NCBI GenBank assembly: GCA_964591175.1
Contig: CAZQAF010000006.1
Span: 27,041 to 91,040 of the forward strand
DNA from: UBA11574 sp964591175
Lineage (GTDB): Bacteria > Desulfobacterota > Desulfobacteria > Desulfobacterales > UBA11574
Direction: 5' to 3'
DNA length: 64,000 nucleotides
In this document: piece after piece, positions 16,853 through 25,600 of the stretch
How the letters are laid out: every line of letters begins with the position of its first letter
Position numbering within the stretch: the stretch's first letter is position 1
The notes under the pieces: model-generated
What the model saw: the letters and a program-made list of their open reading frames with translations, nothing else
Databases searched by the model: none
Told to the model about the DNA's origin: nothing
Program-made: the position numbers and the translations under genes

Positions 16853-17731
16853 ATGATTGCCATAACCGGTGCAACGGGAAATATCGGCAGCAGGATCGCG
16901 ACCGATCTTTTGTCAAAGGGTCAAAATGTCATGTGCATCGCCAGAACAGCGGCAAAACTGAACTCCTTCGCTGCCAAAGGCGCCGAAACCGCAGCCATCT
17001 CCCTGGAGGATACGGCTGCTTTGACAAATGCCTTTACAGGAGTTGACGCCGTCTTTGCCATGATACCGCCGTATTATCAGGCAGTGGATTTCAGAGCGTA
17101 TCAGAATGCGATCGGCGCATCCATTGCCGCGGCTGTCGAAAGATCCGGAGTGAACTACGTCGTCAGCTTGAGCAGCCAAGGCGCGCATCTGCCGGACAAG
17201 ACCGGGTTGATCAAGGGGTTGTACGATCAGGAGCAGCGGCTGAATAAGCTGAAGGGAATTAACATCCTGCATTTGCGACCCACCTATTTTATGGAAAACC
17301 TGTTGGCGAACATCGACATGATCAACCAGATGAACATCATGGGTTCGGCAATTCAAAAAGATATGAAGATTCCTATGATTGCCACTCAGGACATTGCCGA
17401 TTTTGCCGCGGAACGGCTTATGAAAAAAGACTTTTCGGGGATGCCGGTAATCGATCTACTGGGTCAGAGAGACCTGTCGATGAACGAGGCCGCCGAGATC
17501 ATCGGCAGAAAAATCGACATGCCCGGTTTAAGATATGTTCAATTTTCTTATGAGGAGACCGAAAAGGCGCTGGTAGAAATGGGTTTCAGCGCCGACGTTG
17601 CCGGGCTTTTTATTGAGATGAGCAAGGCATTCAACGAGGGACTGATCGATACGCCCCGCACACGGGAAAATACGACCACGACTTCCCTTGAGGACTTCGC
17701 TATTATGTTTGCGAAGATTTTTTTTGCATAA
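16853..17731 (+). CDS. NmrA-like NAD(P)-binding protein
   Basis: The Rossmann start IAITGATGNIGSRIATDLLSKG has the GxxGxxG loop; VDAVFAMIPPYYQ, NYVVSLSSQGAH and LRPTYFMENLL are typical of the NmrA/atypical SDR group, which includes redox-sensing regulators and quinone reductases. The catalytic Tyr-Lys pair of classical SDRs is not evident. ATG 16853 follows AAGGAG. It has 292 residues. It converges on a small hypothetical gene 7 bases away. The function is uncertain. Confidence 0.87.
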   Translation: MIAITGATGNIGSRIATDLLSKGQNVMCIARTAAKLNSFAAKGAETAAISLEDTAALTNAFTGVDAVFAMIPPYYQAVDFRAYQNAIGASIAAAVERSGVNYVVSLSSQGAHLPDKTGLIKGLYDQEQRLNKLKGINILHLRPTYFMENLLANIDMINQMNIMGSAIQKDMKIPMIATQDIADFAAERLMKKDFSGMPVIDLLGQRDLSMNEAAEIIGRKIDMPGLRYVQFSYEETEKALVEMGFSADVAGLFIEMSKAFNEGLIDTPRTRENTTTTSLEDFAIMFAKIFFA

Positions 17732-17737
17732 TTCATT

Positions 17738-17938
17738 TTAGATCAAGCTTTGCCGCCAATTTCCGCAGCACGCACGGTACTTGGTTTTAATGCGCTTTGG
17801 CGCACGTTTAACAGATGCGTCGCGTTGATCGATGTTTATAAATTCATCCCGGAGCGACCGATGGGATAGAAAAAGATACAGCCGTTTTTCGGCATCTGCA
17901 TTTCGGTATTCTTCTATAATATTTTGAATATCTCTCAT
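17738..17938 (-). CDS. Small hypothetical protein, 66 residues
   Basis: I recognise no family. It has a hydrophilic N-terminal helix (IQNIIEEYRNADAEKRLYLFLSHRSLRDEF) and a basic C-terminus with a CC pair. An AAGGAAAAAGAAA ribosome site precedes the ATG. It lies 46 bases downstream of the alpha/beta hydrolase gene on the same strand, so it may be the third gene of the TetR operon. Confidence 0.5.
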   Translation of the reverse strand: MRDIQNIIEEYRNADAEKRLYLFLSHRSLRDEFINIDQRDASVKRAPKRIKTKYRACCGNWRQSLI

Positions 17939-17983
17939 TTTCTTTTTCCTTAAGCTGAGTGTTTCAAAATTAAACTGCCGCGA

Positions 17984-18910
17984 TCAATGGCTTACGTTTT
18001 TCATCGACTGACGATCATGTTGGCGCTGCGCGTTAAGAATAAACGTTGTGGCGACATCTACGATAGCGTTATCCTTTAGAATTCGTTTATGACCCAAACC
18101 TTTAGTCGTATGTAAGCGGACATGATCTGTGTTTTCCGAGAGCATTTTTGAATACGAATAAGGGATTGTCCGGTCGTCCATGTCGTGAACAATCAACAAC
18201 TTCGAAGAAATTGTTTTTGCCAGTACATACGGGTTGTCCTCGTGCAGATTGTACCCGTAGTATCTTTCCATCTCTTCAATCATGCTGTGATAGACAATTT
18301 CAGGTACACCGTGTTGGTTGAATAAATTGAATGTAAGTTCTTTGAGTTTGAGGGCCGGCGCAATAAGGACGGCGTCAATATTCGGTTTGTCTTTTGAAAT
18401 GCAGTTTATCACCGCAGATGCACCGATGGAGTGTGCGATGATCCCCCGAATATTAAGCCCGCGAGACGCAGCCAGAAATGATCTTACGGTATCGGAGAGT
18501 TCAAAGTAGTTGGTGGCGCAGCCTTTTGATTCTCCGTGAGCAGGGGCATCATAGGTGATAGCTGAGTATCCGGCATCGATCATCGGTTTGAAGAAACAGG
18601 CCAAATTGACGCCACGGCCGTTCCATCCATGAACAAATAGAATACCGGGTCCGCTCCCCCATTTCCAGCAGTGAATTTCAGTGCCATGGACCTGGATATG
18701 GAACGATGTCGCGTTCTCAAGGTATTGTGTCTCTATGGGTGTGAGGGGATGGATTACCGGTTTAAAAAACTGTCTGAGTACCATGTCTTTTGTCACATCG
18801 GGGGCAACATGCCATAATGCCGACAGGAAAAAACGGGACCATTTTTGTTTGGCCCTAATATAACGAACGTTCGTGCTTGTCATTTTTATTTTTTCTATGT
18901 TTTTTGTCAT
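17984..18910 (-). CDS. Alpha/beta hydrolase
   Basis: GILFVHGWNGRG gives the oxyanion region, GIIAHSIGASAVI the nucleophile elbow (GxSxG with HSIG), and LGHKRIL near the end the catalytic His; IVHDMDDRTIP supplies the Asp. The N-terminal 45 residues (KQKWSRFFLSALWHVAP) are mildly hydrophobic. AGAGGA before ATG 18910 supports the start. It lies 9 bases after the tetR stop and is clearly co-transcribed. A 12-bp palindrome resembling the TetR site falls within its first codons. The substrate is unknown. Confidence 0.88.
   Translation of the reverse strand: MTKNIEKIKMTSTNVRYIRAKQKWSRFFLSALWHVAPDVTKDMVLRQFFKPVIHPLTPIETQYLENATSFHIQVHGTEIHCWKWGSGPGILFVHGWNGRGVNLACFFKPMIDAGYSAITYDAPAHGESKGCATNYFELSDTVRSFLAASRGLNIRGIIAHSIGASAVINCISKDKPNIDAVLIAPALKLKELTFNLFNQHGVPEIVYHSMIEEMERYYGYNLHEDNPYVLAKTISSKLLIVHDMDDRTIPYSYSKMLSENTDHVRLHTTKGLGHKRILKDNAIVDVATTFILNAQRQHDRQSMKNVSH
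18863..18874. promoter_or_regulatory. Palindrome ACGAACGTTCGT, candidate TetR site
   Basis: This is a perfect 12-bp palindrome inside the start of the hydrolase gene. On the minus strand it sits between ATGACA and TATATT-like hexamers. It shares the ACGAACG half-site with the tetR promoter at 19517-19533. Confidence 0.45.
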
Positions 18911-18919
18911 ATTATCCTC

Positions 18920-19504
18920 TTATTTTTGGTAGTTGTTTAATAAGCGAACAAGGGCGGTTTCCTGATGCTTTTTGGATTCTGCATCGTCGAGCAATTTATA
19001 ATATAGATGAAAACCGAGCAGAAGAGAATAGAGGTCAAAGGCGAACTGGTCAAAATCTATATCCGGCCTGAAATCACCTGTTTGAACGGCGGATTGGGCG
19101 ATGCGCCGAAGGCAATCGATCCATTGTTTCTGTTGATGCAGCAGAAAATCCCTGACCTTTCCGGGACGGTCGCTGAAATCCGTACTCGCGGAAACAAAAA
19201 TGCAGCCGCCGGTCAATTCGGAACTCCATTGGATCCAGTTGTCGACCAGCGCCCTGATTCTGGGGATACCGGCTTTTGTTTTCAGCGCCGGGACAATCAC
19301 ACCTTCAGAAAAAAGCCGGGCCGCGTGGTTGAGTATTTCGATCTGAAGATTCTCCTTGGACTGGAAATGCGCAAACAATCCACTTTTGGATAAATTCGTT
19401 GCCTTGGCCAGGTTCCCGATGGTGACGCACTCAAGCCCCAGTTGGCTGGCCATATCCAGACCGGCTTCCAGAACAATATGTTTGGTATCTTCTCCTTTGG
19501 TCAT
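18920..19504 (-). CDS. TetR-family transcriptional repressor
   Basis: The N-terminal helix-turn-helix is GLECVTIGNLAKATNLSKSG with LFAHFQSKENL, the TetR signature. The ligand domain (about 80-194) contains a TetR_C-type ELTGGCIFVSASTDF segment as in many AcrR-like proteins. The frame is open to 19573, but ATG 19504 fits the family start and the promoter. It heads an operon with the hydrolase 9 bases later. It most likely represses itself and the operon via ACGAACG sites (inference). Confidence 0.9.
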   Translation of the reverse strand: MTKGEDTKHIVLEAGLDMASQLGLECVTIGNLAKATNLSKSGLFAHFQSKENLQIEILNHAARLFSEGVIVPALKTKAGIPRIRALVDNWIQWSSELTGGCIFVSASTDFSDRPGKVRDFLLHQQKQWIDCLRRIAQSAVQTGDFRPDIDFDQFAFDLYSLLLGFHLYYKLLDDAESKKHQETALVRLLNNYQK

Positions 19505-19510
19505 GGCGTT

Positions 19511-19539
19511 AAAATAGTACGATCGTTCGTTCGTGTCAA
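19511..19539 (-). promoter_or_regulatory. tetR promoter with embedded operator half-sites
   Basis: On the minus strand: -35 TTGACA (19539-19534), a 17-base spacer and -10 TATTTT (19516-19511). The spacer carries ACGAACG repeats ending in ACGATCGT. The expected transcription start, about 7 bases past the -10, falls on the A of ATG 19504, so the mRNA may be leaderless. Confidence 0.7.
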
Positions 19540-19596
19540 GTAAAAAAAACAACCTAAATATTTCACGAATCACATTCGCCCATTTGTGTCGTTTCG

Positions 19597-19872
19597 TTTA
19601 AACGCGGCAGGGTCATGAGTTTCTATACCATGGCCTTTATGGGGGCGACACCCATCGGCAGCTTGGCCGCCGGTTTTCTGGCCAGTAAAATCGGTGCGCC
19701 GTGGACCGTCTTTATCGGCGGACCGATCTGCATTTGCGGCGCATTCTTTTTCGCCAAAAGACTTCCGATACTCAGACAACTGGTCCGCCCCATTTACGTC
19801 AAAATGGGCACCATCCCGGAAATCGCCATGGGGATCCAAAGCGCCAACGAATTATCGATTCAACGAAAATAA
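19597..19872 (+). pseudogene. C-terminal remnant of an MFS exporter
   Basis: The frame KRGRVMSFYTMAFMGATPIG, then GSLAAGFLASKIGAPWTVFI and GGPICICGAFFFAKRLP, matches the last three helices of EntS-like MFS_3 transporters, which run to about 400 residues. Recognisable sequence begins at about 19597 with no start codon of its own except the internal ATG 19615. The first three quarters of the gene are missing; the tetR promoter region begins 60 bases away. A deletion or insertion of the tetR operon probably removed the rest. Confidence 0.75.
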
Positions 19873-19889
19873 AGCCGATATCTCAAGTT

Positions 19890-20564
19890 CTAGTTGCCGT
19901 GCAAGCCCCGGTCCTCAAGACGCCGGTGGCAGTCTTTTCGGTCAAAAGCACGGCAGGTGATGGGTTTGATATTATGGATGGCGCAAAAAAAGCGGTGTTC
20001 GCCAAAGTACTGAAACAAAAATGGGCAGAGTTGTTGATTTTTCAGTGTTTCGCCGGAAAGAAAGCCGAACCAGTGATCCGGGTAAACGATTTCTGCCGGC
20101 GGGTCCGGGGGTAAGCCGCCGATCTGACAGCATACGCCGCAAAGATTGCACCACTGGCCCGAAGGCAGGTGATGACGGGTGCCGTCCACCGGAATGCAGG
20201 TAACGGTATCCGCACCGAACAGGGTTTGAATATCCTGTCGAATTCGTAGGAAGACCCCGGCAAATTCAACAAGTTCTCGGGCCAGGATCGGTTCCATATC
20301 CCATCGCTTCTTGTTGATAACAAACCGCATGCCGACCACATCGGCAAAGATCGTCTGCTCCAGCATGCCTAAGGGAAAGTAGGGATCAGGCAAAGCCTGT
20401 GACAAAATAGTCACATCTGTTTCGCGGTGAAAACGACCCAGCAACTGCTTTAGTAACCGGTTTGCACCAGACGTTTGTGTTGTCTCCGGTCTTCTCAATA
20501 AATTTTGCCGTATGCCGGCATATTGTTTGAACAATTCCGTGATATGATGCTGGTCATAGTTCAT
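19890..20564 (-). CDS. YkgJ-like cysteine-cluster protein
   Basis: The C-terminal half has CNLCGVCCQIGGLPPDP followed by CPFL, CAIH and CRAFDRKDC, the spaced cysteines of the YkgJ (zinc/iron-chelating) family. The first 100 residues are helical without a clear match. The frame is open to 20687, but MNYDQHHITELF at ATG 20564 is the most natural start. The family binds a metal or Fe-S centre; no function is known. It converges with the MFS remnant. Confidence 0.78.
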   Translation of the reverse strand: MNYDQHHITELFKQYAGIRQNLLRRPETTQTSGANRLLKQLLGRFHRETDVTILSQALPDPYFPLGMLEQTIFADVVGMRFVINKKRWDMEPILARELVEFAGVFLRIRQDIQTLFGADTVTCIPVDGTRHHLPSGQWCNLCGVCCQIGGLPPDPPAEIVYPDHWFGFLSGETLKNQQLCPFLFQYFGEHRFFCAIHNIKPITCRAFDRKDCHRRLEDRGLHGN

Positions 20565-20707
20565 GGGACATGATTCTTGTAAGCTGATATATTGGATCGT
20601 TTTTTCTTGACAAAATCCGCTTGACTGACAAATTATTACCTTAGATTGATCTCCGATTAAATATATTTTTTTCACTTTACCCAACATTTCCGGTCATGGA
20701 GGATACC

Positions 20708-21016
20708 ATGTTTATCGTCCACGTCTTTGTCCGTGTAAAGCCTGACCACATCGAAGATTTCAAGCAGGCAACACTGGAAAATGCCCGCAACAGTGTTTTG
20801 GAACCGGGCATCGCGCGATTTGATGTGGTTCAGCATCTGGAGGATCCCGCGCGGTTTATTCTTGTCGAAGTTTACCGGACACCCGAAGATCCGGCCAGAC
20901 ACAAAGAAACCAAACATTATCAAATGTGGCGGGATACGGTTGAAGACATGATGGCCGAATCGCGCACCAGCATTAAACTGACGAATCTATTTCCGGATGA
21001 AAAAGGATGGGGTTGA
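20708..21016 (+). CDS. Antibiotic biosynthesis monooxygenase (ABM) domain protein
   Basis: This is a 102-residue ferredoxin-like ABM domain: FIVHVFVRVKPDHIEDF, NSVLEPGIARFDVVQ, FILVEVYRTPEDPARHKETKHYQMW, like LsrG and related small monooxygenases or isomerases. GGAGG six bases before ATG 20708 fixes the start; the ATG at 20696 overlaps that site. Its stop shares a base with the start of the iron alcohol dehydrogenase (TGATG), so the two are coupled. Confidence 0.88.
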   Translation: MFIVHVFVRVKPDHIEDFKQATLENARNSVLEPGIARFDVVQHLEDPARFILVEVYRTPEDPARHKETKHYQMWRDTVEDMMAESRTSIKLTNLFPDEKGWG

Positions 21017-22170
21017 TGAAACGATTCGAATTTGCCACCGCCTCTCGAATCATTTTCGGACGGGGAACTTTGAAAGAAGTGGCGGCCCTGGCCGCCCAAA
21101 TGGGAGGCCGGATTCTGGTCGTTACCGGCAAAAACACCGAACGTGCGACTGCATTGATTGATTTGCTTAACGTCACCAGTGTGCGGACCTTTGACTTCGG
21201 CATTACCGGTGAACCCACTATCGAAATGATCTTTGAAGGTGTTCAGCTTGCCCGTAAAAGGGCCTGCGATGTTGTCATCGGCATCGGCGGCGGCAGTGTC
21301 ATTGACGGCGCCAAGGCCATTGCCGCCCTGTTAACCAACAGCGGCGATATTATGGAGTATTTGGAGGTGATCGGTCAGGGGAAACCATTGACACAGGCCT
21401 CGGCTCCCTGCATCGCCATACCGACCACCGCCGGAACCGGCGCCGAAGTCACTCGCAATTCGGTGTTGGCATCCACGAAGCACCGGGTTAAGGTCAGCCT
21501 TCGCAGCCCGACCATGCTGCCGGATCTTGCCGTCATCGATCCTGAACTGACCTATTCCGTGCCGCCGTCTCTAACCGCCGGTACCGGGCTGGATGCGCTG
21601 ACCCAAAATCTTGAGCCTTTTGTTTCCCTGCAATCCAATCCATTAACGGATGCCCTGTGCCGGGAAGGTCTGAAGCGAATCGCCCGTTCATTGCGCCGGG
21701 CATTTGAAAACGGAAGCGATACCATGGCTCGTGAAGATATGGCGATTGCCAGTTTATTCGGAGGTCTGGCCCTTGCCAACGCCAAACTGGGCGCTGTTCA
21801 TGGGTTCGCAGGCACCATAGGTGCCATGTTTTCGATACCCCATGGCATGATCTGTGCCGGTTTGATTCCCCATGTCATGGAGGTCAATGTCAAAGCGCTT
21901 CAGCGTAAAGACCCCCTTAAGCTCCTGCCACGCTATGATGAAGTCGCCAGCCTTTTGACCGGCACACCGGATGCCGGGGCAACAGACGGCATTGACTGGA
22001 TTCGTGATCTGTGCGGCGCACTGGATATAGCGACGCTTTCCGAATTCGGAATCACAAAAGCTCACTTTCCTGAAATCATCGCAGGCGCCAAGAGAGCGAG
22101 CAGCATGAAAGGAAATCCAGTTGAATTAACCGATGAAGAACTCATCGAAATTTTAAGAAAAGCTGTTTGA
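21016..22170 (+). CDS. Iron-containing alcohol dehydrogenase (maleylacetate reductase-like)
   Basis: Group III dehydrogenase: FATASRIIFGRGTLKEV, the NAD(P) loop GIGGGSVIDGAKAIA, PTTAGTGAEVTRNSVL, and the metal region HGFAGTIGAMFSIPHGMICAGLIP with the conserved His residues. It has 384 residues. The start ATG 21016 overlaps the ABM stop; an upstream in-frame TTG is unlikely. The substrate could be an aldehyde/alcohol or a maleylacetate-like compound; the ABM partner suggests a small catabolic or detoxifying unit (inference). Confidence 0.9.
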   Translation: MKRFEFATASRIIFGRGTLKEVAALAAQMGGRILVVTGKNTERATALIDLLNVTSVRTFDFGITGEPTIEMIFEGVQLARKRACDVVIGIGGGSVIDGAKAIAALLTNSGDIMEYLEVIGQGKPLTQASAPCIAIPTTAGTGAEVTRNSVLASTKHRVKVSLRSPTMLPDLAVIDPELTYSVPPSLTAGTGLDALTQNLEPFVSLQSNPLTDALCREGLKRIARSLRRAFENGSDTMAREDMAIASLFGGLALANAKLGAVHGFAGTIGAMFSIPHGMICAGLIPHVMEVNVKALQRKDPLKLLPRYDEVASLLTGTPDAGATDGIDWIRDLCGALDIATLSEFGITKAHFPEIIAGAKRASSMKGNPVELTDEELIEILRKAV

Positions 22171-22247
22171 AAGCCAAACCCAAGACTCGGCAGAAGCGCA
22201 ATCCACTTCAGGCGCAGGATATCCGCGTACCATTTCACGACCCGATG

Positions 22248-22997
22248 TTATCCATAAAGGTGCTGTAAAAAATAATTCATCTGTTTGTGCCACCAGAGCC
22301 AGTCGTGATTCACGTCAAAGCCCCAGTAATCGACCCAGGCCGGAATCGATTTTTTTCTTAAAAGAAAATCGAGCGATCGGGTGTCGGCGACGGCTTTCTC
22401 TTCCCAGGGGCCTTGACCCACGCAGACAATGATTTTACTTTGCCGGTAGCGATCCAGATACCAGGGGTCATTGATTCCCGAAAAATAATTCAAGGGAGAA
22501 TTGAAGTATACGGCTGGCATATCGGCGGCCGAAAGCCCGAACTCGGTCCGATCCAGACGATAGAGCCCGCTTAAGGCGACGGTGCCTTCGAAGACATCCG
22601 GATGCTTGAGGAAAAAATTCACGGAGTGATAAGCGCCCATGCTGCAGCCGTTGACCATCACCCGCTCATTCGGCGAGCGGCAGTGATCGCGGATGAACGG
22701 GACCACCTCTTCGACCACATAATGGTCATAGGCTTCGTGCCTCATATTTCGATCCGCCGGCGAAACGGCAAAATTGTACCAGGATTCTGCGTCGATGCTG
22801 TCTATGCAAAACATCTTGACCTTGCCGTTGTTGATAAATCCGGCAATGGCATTGATCATTCCCATGCCTTCATAATCAAAATAGCGGCCTCGGGAGGAGG
22901 GAAAAACAAGTAACGGTTTTCCCCAGTGTCCGTAAACTTTTAGTGCCATATTCCGATTCAAATTCCTACTGAACCATTGGTGTTCTTCAATGTTCAT
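22248..22997 (-). CDS. Esterase of COG4947 type paired with an ATP-grasp gene
   Basis: The protein is an alpha/beta hydrolase with a GCSMG nucleophile elbow (Ser119, in VMVNGCSMGAYHS), the N-terminal GKPLLVFPSSRGRYFDYEG and the C-terminal DVNHDWLWWHKQMNYF that would supply the His. This fits the putative esterase group COG4947. Its start lies 3 bases after the ATP-grasp stop, so the pair is one operon. It has 249 residues with no signal peptide and is cytoplasmic. The substrate is unknown; it may hydrolyse or transfer the product of its partner. Confidence 0.85.
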   Translation of the reverse strand: MNIEEHQWFSRNLNRNMALKVYGHWGKPLLVFPSSRGRYFDYEGMGMINAIAGFINNGKVKMFCIDSIDAESWYNFAVSPADRNMRHEAYDHYVVEEVVPFIRDHCRSPNERVMVNGCSMGAYHSVNFFLKHPDVFEGTVALSGLYRLDRTEFGLSAADMPAVYFNSPLNYFSGINDPWYLDRYRQSKIIVCVGQGPWEEKAVADTRSLDFLLRKKSIPAWVDYWGFDVNHDWLWWHKQMNYFLQHLYG

Positions 22998-23000
22998 GTT

Positions 23001-24164
23001 TTAGGTATCCGTTGCATGAATGTAATTAACAATCTTAAAAATATCGTCCAAATCAGTTGATCTGAAAATATACCCGATATCGCCCAGGGCACTGCTAAAT
23101 ACGCCGGGCACGCTTGCCACCTGGACCATAAAATTACCGTAACGGGTCATGATATCCCCATGGCTGTAAAGATAGCGATAGCTGTTTTTCCGGCTCGCAT
23201 AGCAGCAGTGATACTTTCGTGTAAAAGGTATTTCCGCACGCCGGAGCACCAGCAGTTCGGCCCATATCCGGTAAATATCGATGTCACAGGCATAGTTGAA
23301 CATATCGGTCGTAAATCCGCCCGGTGGCCTCATATTGACTTCCAGCCCTGTATAGGTGCCGGGGGCGGTTTGGAAAAATTCGATATGAAAAAAACGCTCG
23401 TTCACCTGGAACGTCTCTATGCAGCGTCGCCCCAGTGCTTCCAAGACCGGAGGAATCTCCCGGAGCGAGTAGTAATAGATGTGGCGTCCTTCATTGACCG
23501 TTTCCATGATTCCCTGGCTGAACGTATGCGCGGTGTAGAACACTAGGTTGCCGTTAGCGTCCGCCAGTCCGTCAAAAGAATAAATCGTGCCGGAAATGAA
23601 TTCTTCCATCATGTAATCCACCGCCGGTTTGCCAATAAAAAAGTTTGCCAGGTCTTCATCGTTTTCCAGGCGATAAGTGTCCAGGGCGCCCACGCCTGCA
23701 TCGGGTTTGGCTACCACCGGATACTCCGTCTCCCTGATGAGTTCTCGAGCGTCCTCCATGCTTTGCACCACACGGCCCCGGGGAACCGGCACATTGGCCA
23801 CTCTGAATTTGTCCTTCATCCGGGATTTGCGGCGAATGTTGTCTATGTCGCCGTATCGAACACCAAAGATATTGAAATCGTCCCGTATCCGGGCTTCGGT
23901 GCTCAACCAGTATTCGTTCAGCGATTCAAACCGATCGATCTTGCCGTACTTGTGGGTGAAAAATCCACAGGCCCGCAACATCGCATCGTAGTCGTGCATA
24001 TCATCTATTTGGTAGTACTCTGTAAGAGAATCGCGAACCTCGGCGTCCAAATGATGGTAATGCGCGTCTCCGATTCCCAATACATTGGCACCCGCCTGTT
24101 TCAGTTGATGACAGAAACGGTGATAATGGCGAGGGAAGTGAGGCGAGAGATATACGATATTCAT
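23001..24164 (-). CDS. ATP-grasp ligase of unknown substrate
   Basis: The 387-residue protein has ATP-grasp motifs: RRKSRMKDKFRVANVPVPRG, YPVVAKPDAGVGALDTYRL (nucleotide loop), MMEEFISGTIYSFDG, FFHIEFFQ and LEVNMRPPGGFTTDM with the metal-binding Glu/Asn. It is like carbamoyl-phosphate-synthase-type ligases of small carboxylates but has no carboxylase partner. AAGG eight bases before ATG 24164 supports this start over the upstream TTG (24185). It is the first gene of the pair with the esterase. It is probably a carboxylate-amine ligase for an unknown metabolite. Confidence 0.83.
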   Translation of the reverse strand: MNIVYLSPHFPRHYHRFCHQLKQAGANVLGIGDAHYHHLDAEVRDSLTEYYQIDDMHDYDAMLRACGFFTHKYGKIDRFESLNEYWLSTEARIRDDFNIFGVRYGDIDNIRRKSRMKDKFRVANVPVPRGRVVQSMEDARELIRETEYPVVAKPDAGVGALDTYRLENDEDLANFFIGKPAVDYMMEEFISGTIYSFDGLADANGNLVFYTAHTFSQGIMETVNEGRHIYYYSLREIPPVLEALGRRCIETFQVNERFFHIEFFQTAPGTYTGLEVNMRPPGGFTTDMFNYACDIDIYRIWAELLVLRRAEIPFTRKYHCCYASRKNSYRYLYSHGDIMTRYGNFMVQVASVPGVFSSALGDIGYIFRSTDLDDIFKIVNYIHATDT

Positions 24165-24232
24165 GGTCTTTACCTTCGCAGACAATAATTCATTATTTTC
24201 TTAGGGCTTTCGCAGAACAACAACCGCCATGT

Positions 24233-25036
24233 TCAGTTTTCAAATTTACAATTACTTTTGAGTTCTTCCGGTGTGATCGTGTAGAGTGCATCCAACATCG
24301 CGATCATGAAACTTCCCGGCGCAGATGCTTTTTTTGCCGCAACTTCTCCGGCCCATCCGAAAAATGCCAGCGCCGTGGCTGTTGCGCTGAACGGATCCTC
24401 GTCGATCGATAAAAAGGCGCCAATGGTCGACGTAGCCGCACAACCGGTCCCGGTGACATAGCTCATGAGCGGGTGGCCGTTTGAAACCCGTATCAATTGT
24501 TTGCCGTCTGTAATCACGTCCGTGGGACCGGTGACTGCAAGGACGGTTCCGATTTCGCCGGCGAGCGTTTTTGCGGTTTGCACGGCAGCCTCGACCGAAT
24601 GAATCGAATCCACCCCTTTGGTTTTCGAATCCTCCCGCCGGAGGGATAGGATCTCTGATGCATTCCCGCGTATGACGCTGACGCGGGTTTCTTTAATAAT
24701 TTGTTTTGCAGCGCCTGTTCTGAACGATGTCGCCCCGGACCCAACAGGATCGAGTATGATCGGTATTTTTGATACAGACGCCTTTTTCCCGGCTTTTATC
24801 ATCGCTGCAATCCAGTCATTGTTCAGCGTGCCGATATTGAGAACCAGCGCCCCGGCAAAGGACACCATTTCTTCCACCTCATTTAACGCATGGGCCATCA
24901 CCGGTGATGCACCCATCGCCAATAGTGCATTTGCCGTATAGTTCATCACCACGTAATTGGTGATATTATGAATCAACGGCTTTTTCTTTCTTACTGCCGC
25001 CAGATTTAAAGCGGCTTTTTCTGATAAAATTTTCAT
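24233..25036 (-). CDS. thiM: Hydroxyethylthiazole kinase
   Basis: ThiM phosphorylates hydroxyethylthiazole for thiamin salvage. PLIHNITNYVVMNYTANALLA, IILDPVGSGATSFRT, VIRGNASEIL and YVTGTGCAATSTIGAFL are canonical. It has 267 residues, the normal length. GGGGTAAAAC precedes the ATG. Only about 97 bases upstream are assembled before a gap, and no TPP riboswitch is visible in them. No thiE or thiD is adjacent; they could lie in the gap. Confidence 0.95.
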   Translation of the reverse strand: MKILSEKAALNLAAVRKKKPLIHNITNYVVMNYTANALLAMGASPVMAHALNEVEEMVSFAGALVLNIGTLNNDWIAAMIKAGKKASVSKIPIILDPVGSGATSFRTGAAKQIIKETRVSVIRGNASEILSLRREDSKTKGVDSIHSVEAAVQTAKTLAGEIGTVLAVTGPTDVITDGKQLIRVSNGHPLMSYVTGTGCAATSTIGAFLSIDEDPFSATATALAFFGWAGEVAAKKASAPGSFMIAMLDALYTITPEELKSNCKFEN

Positions 25037-25133
25037 GTTTTACCCCATTGTCGGTGAATGTTGTATCCCGGACCAAAATCAATTCATACTGATTATGTAT
25101 CCTAAAATGAGCGGAAAATCAAAAAGACAAAAA

Positions 25134-25233
25134 NNNNNNNNNNNNNNNNNNNNNNNNNNNNNNNNNNNNNNNNNNNNNNNNNNNNNNNNNNNNNNNNNNN
25201 NNNNNNNNNNNNNNNNNNNNNNNNNNNNNNNNN
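25134..25233. other. Assembly gap (100 N)
   Basis: Exactly 100 N, so the true length is unknown. It separates thiM from a hairpin and the parvulin gene; the regulation of thiM cannot be judged. Confidence 0.99.
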
Positions 25234-25251
25234 AGATTTTGCAGACGCCGA

Positions 25252-25280
25252 AAAGGCCCGCCTGATTGCGGCGGGCCTTT
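25252..25280. terminator. GC-rich hairpin next to the gap
   Basis: AAAGGCCCGCC pairs perfectly with GGCGGGCCTTT over a 7-base loop. It is probably the terminator of a plus-strand gene lost in the gap, though only three T follow. Confidence 0.6.
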
Positions 25281-25600
25281 AAATCAAAGATTGCAGCGGG
25301 TGTTAATCTATGACGGTGGCGGCTTCCAGAATGTAGTAGGGGATCTTGATGCCGATTTTTTTGTTTTAATGGTCGTTTGGCGCCATATTTCCCATAGACA
25401 GGGCAAAATAAGTCACAATATCGGATTAATTGTTGAAAATAATTTTTTTTACGTTACAATGCCTACTGTATAATTTCGGTGAGTATCTAAAAAGATAAGT
25501 CCGGCACTGGATTGGATAATTCCAATATGAAATGACCGTATTTCCGAAAAGGGCTCTTTGAAGTCCATTTTTTTTACCATGATTTTGAAAGGAATCCATC
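25281..25600. other. Intergenic region before the parvulin gene
   Basis: About 320 bases without a gene. It is AT-rich near 25430-25480 and contains a TATAAT (25469-25474), a likely -10 of the parvulin promoter; no good -35 is visible at 17 bases. Nothing else was seen. Confidence 0.5.

Noticed and set aside
24940..25133. TPP riboswitch upstream of thiM
   Set aside because: The assembled leader has no CTGAGA or ACCTGA core; only about 97 bases are available before the gap, so absence is not proven.
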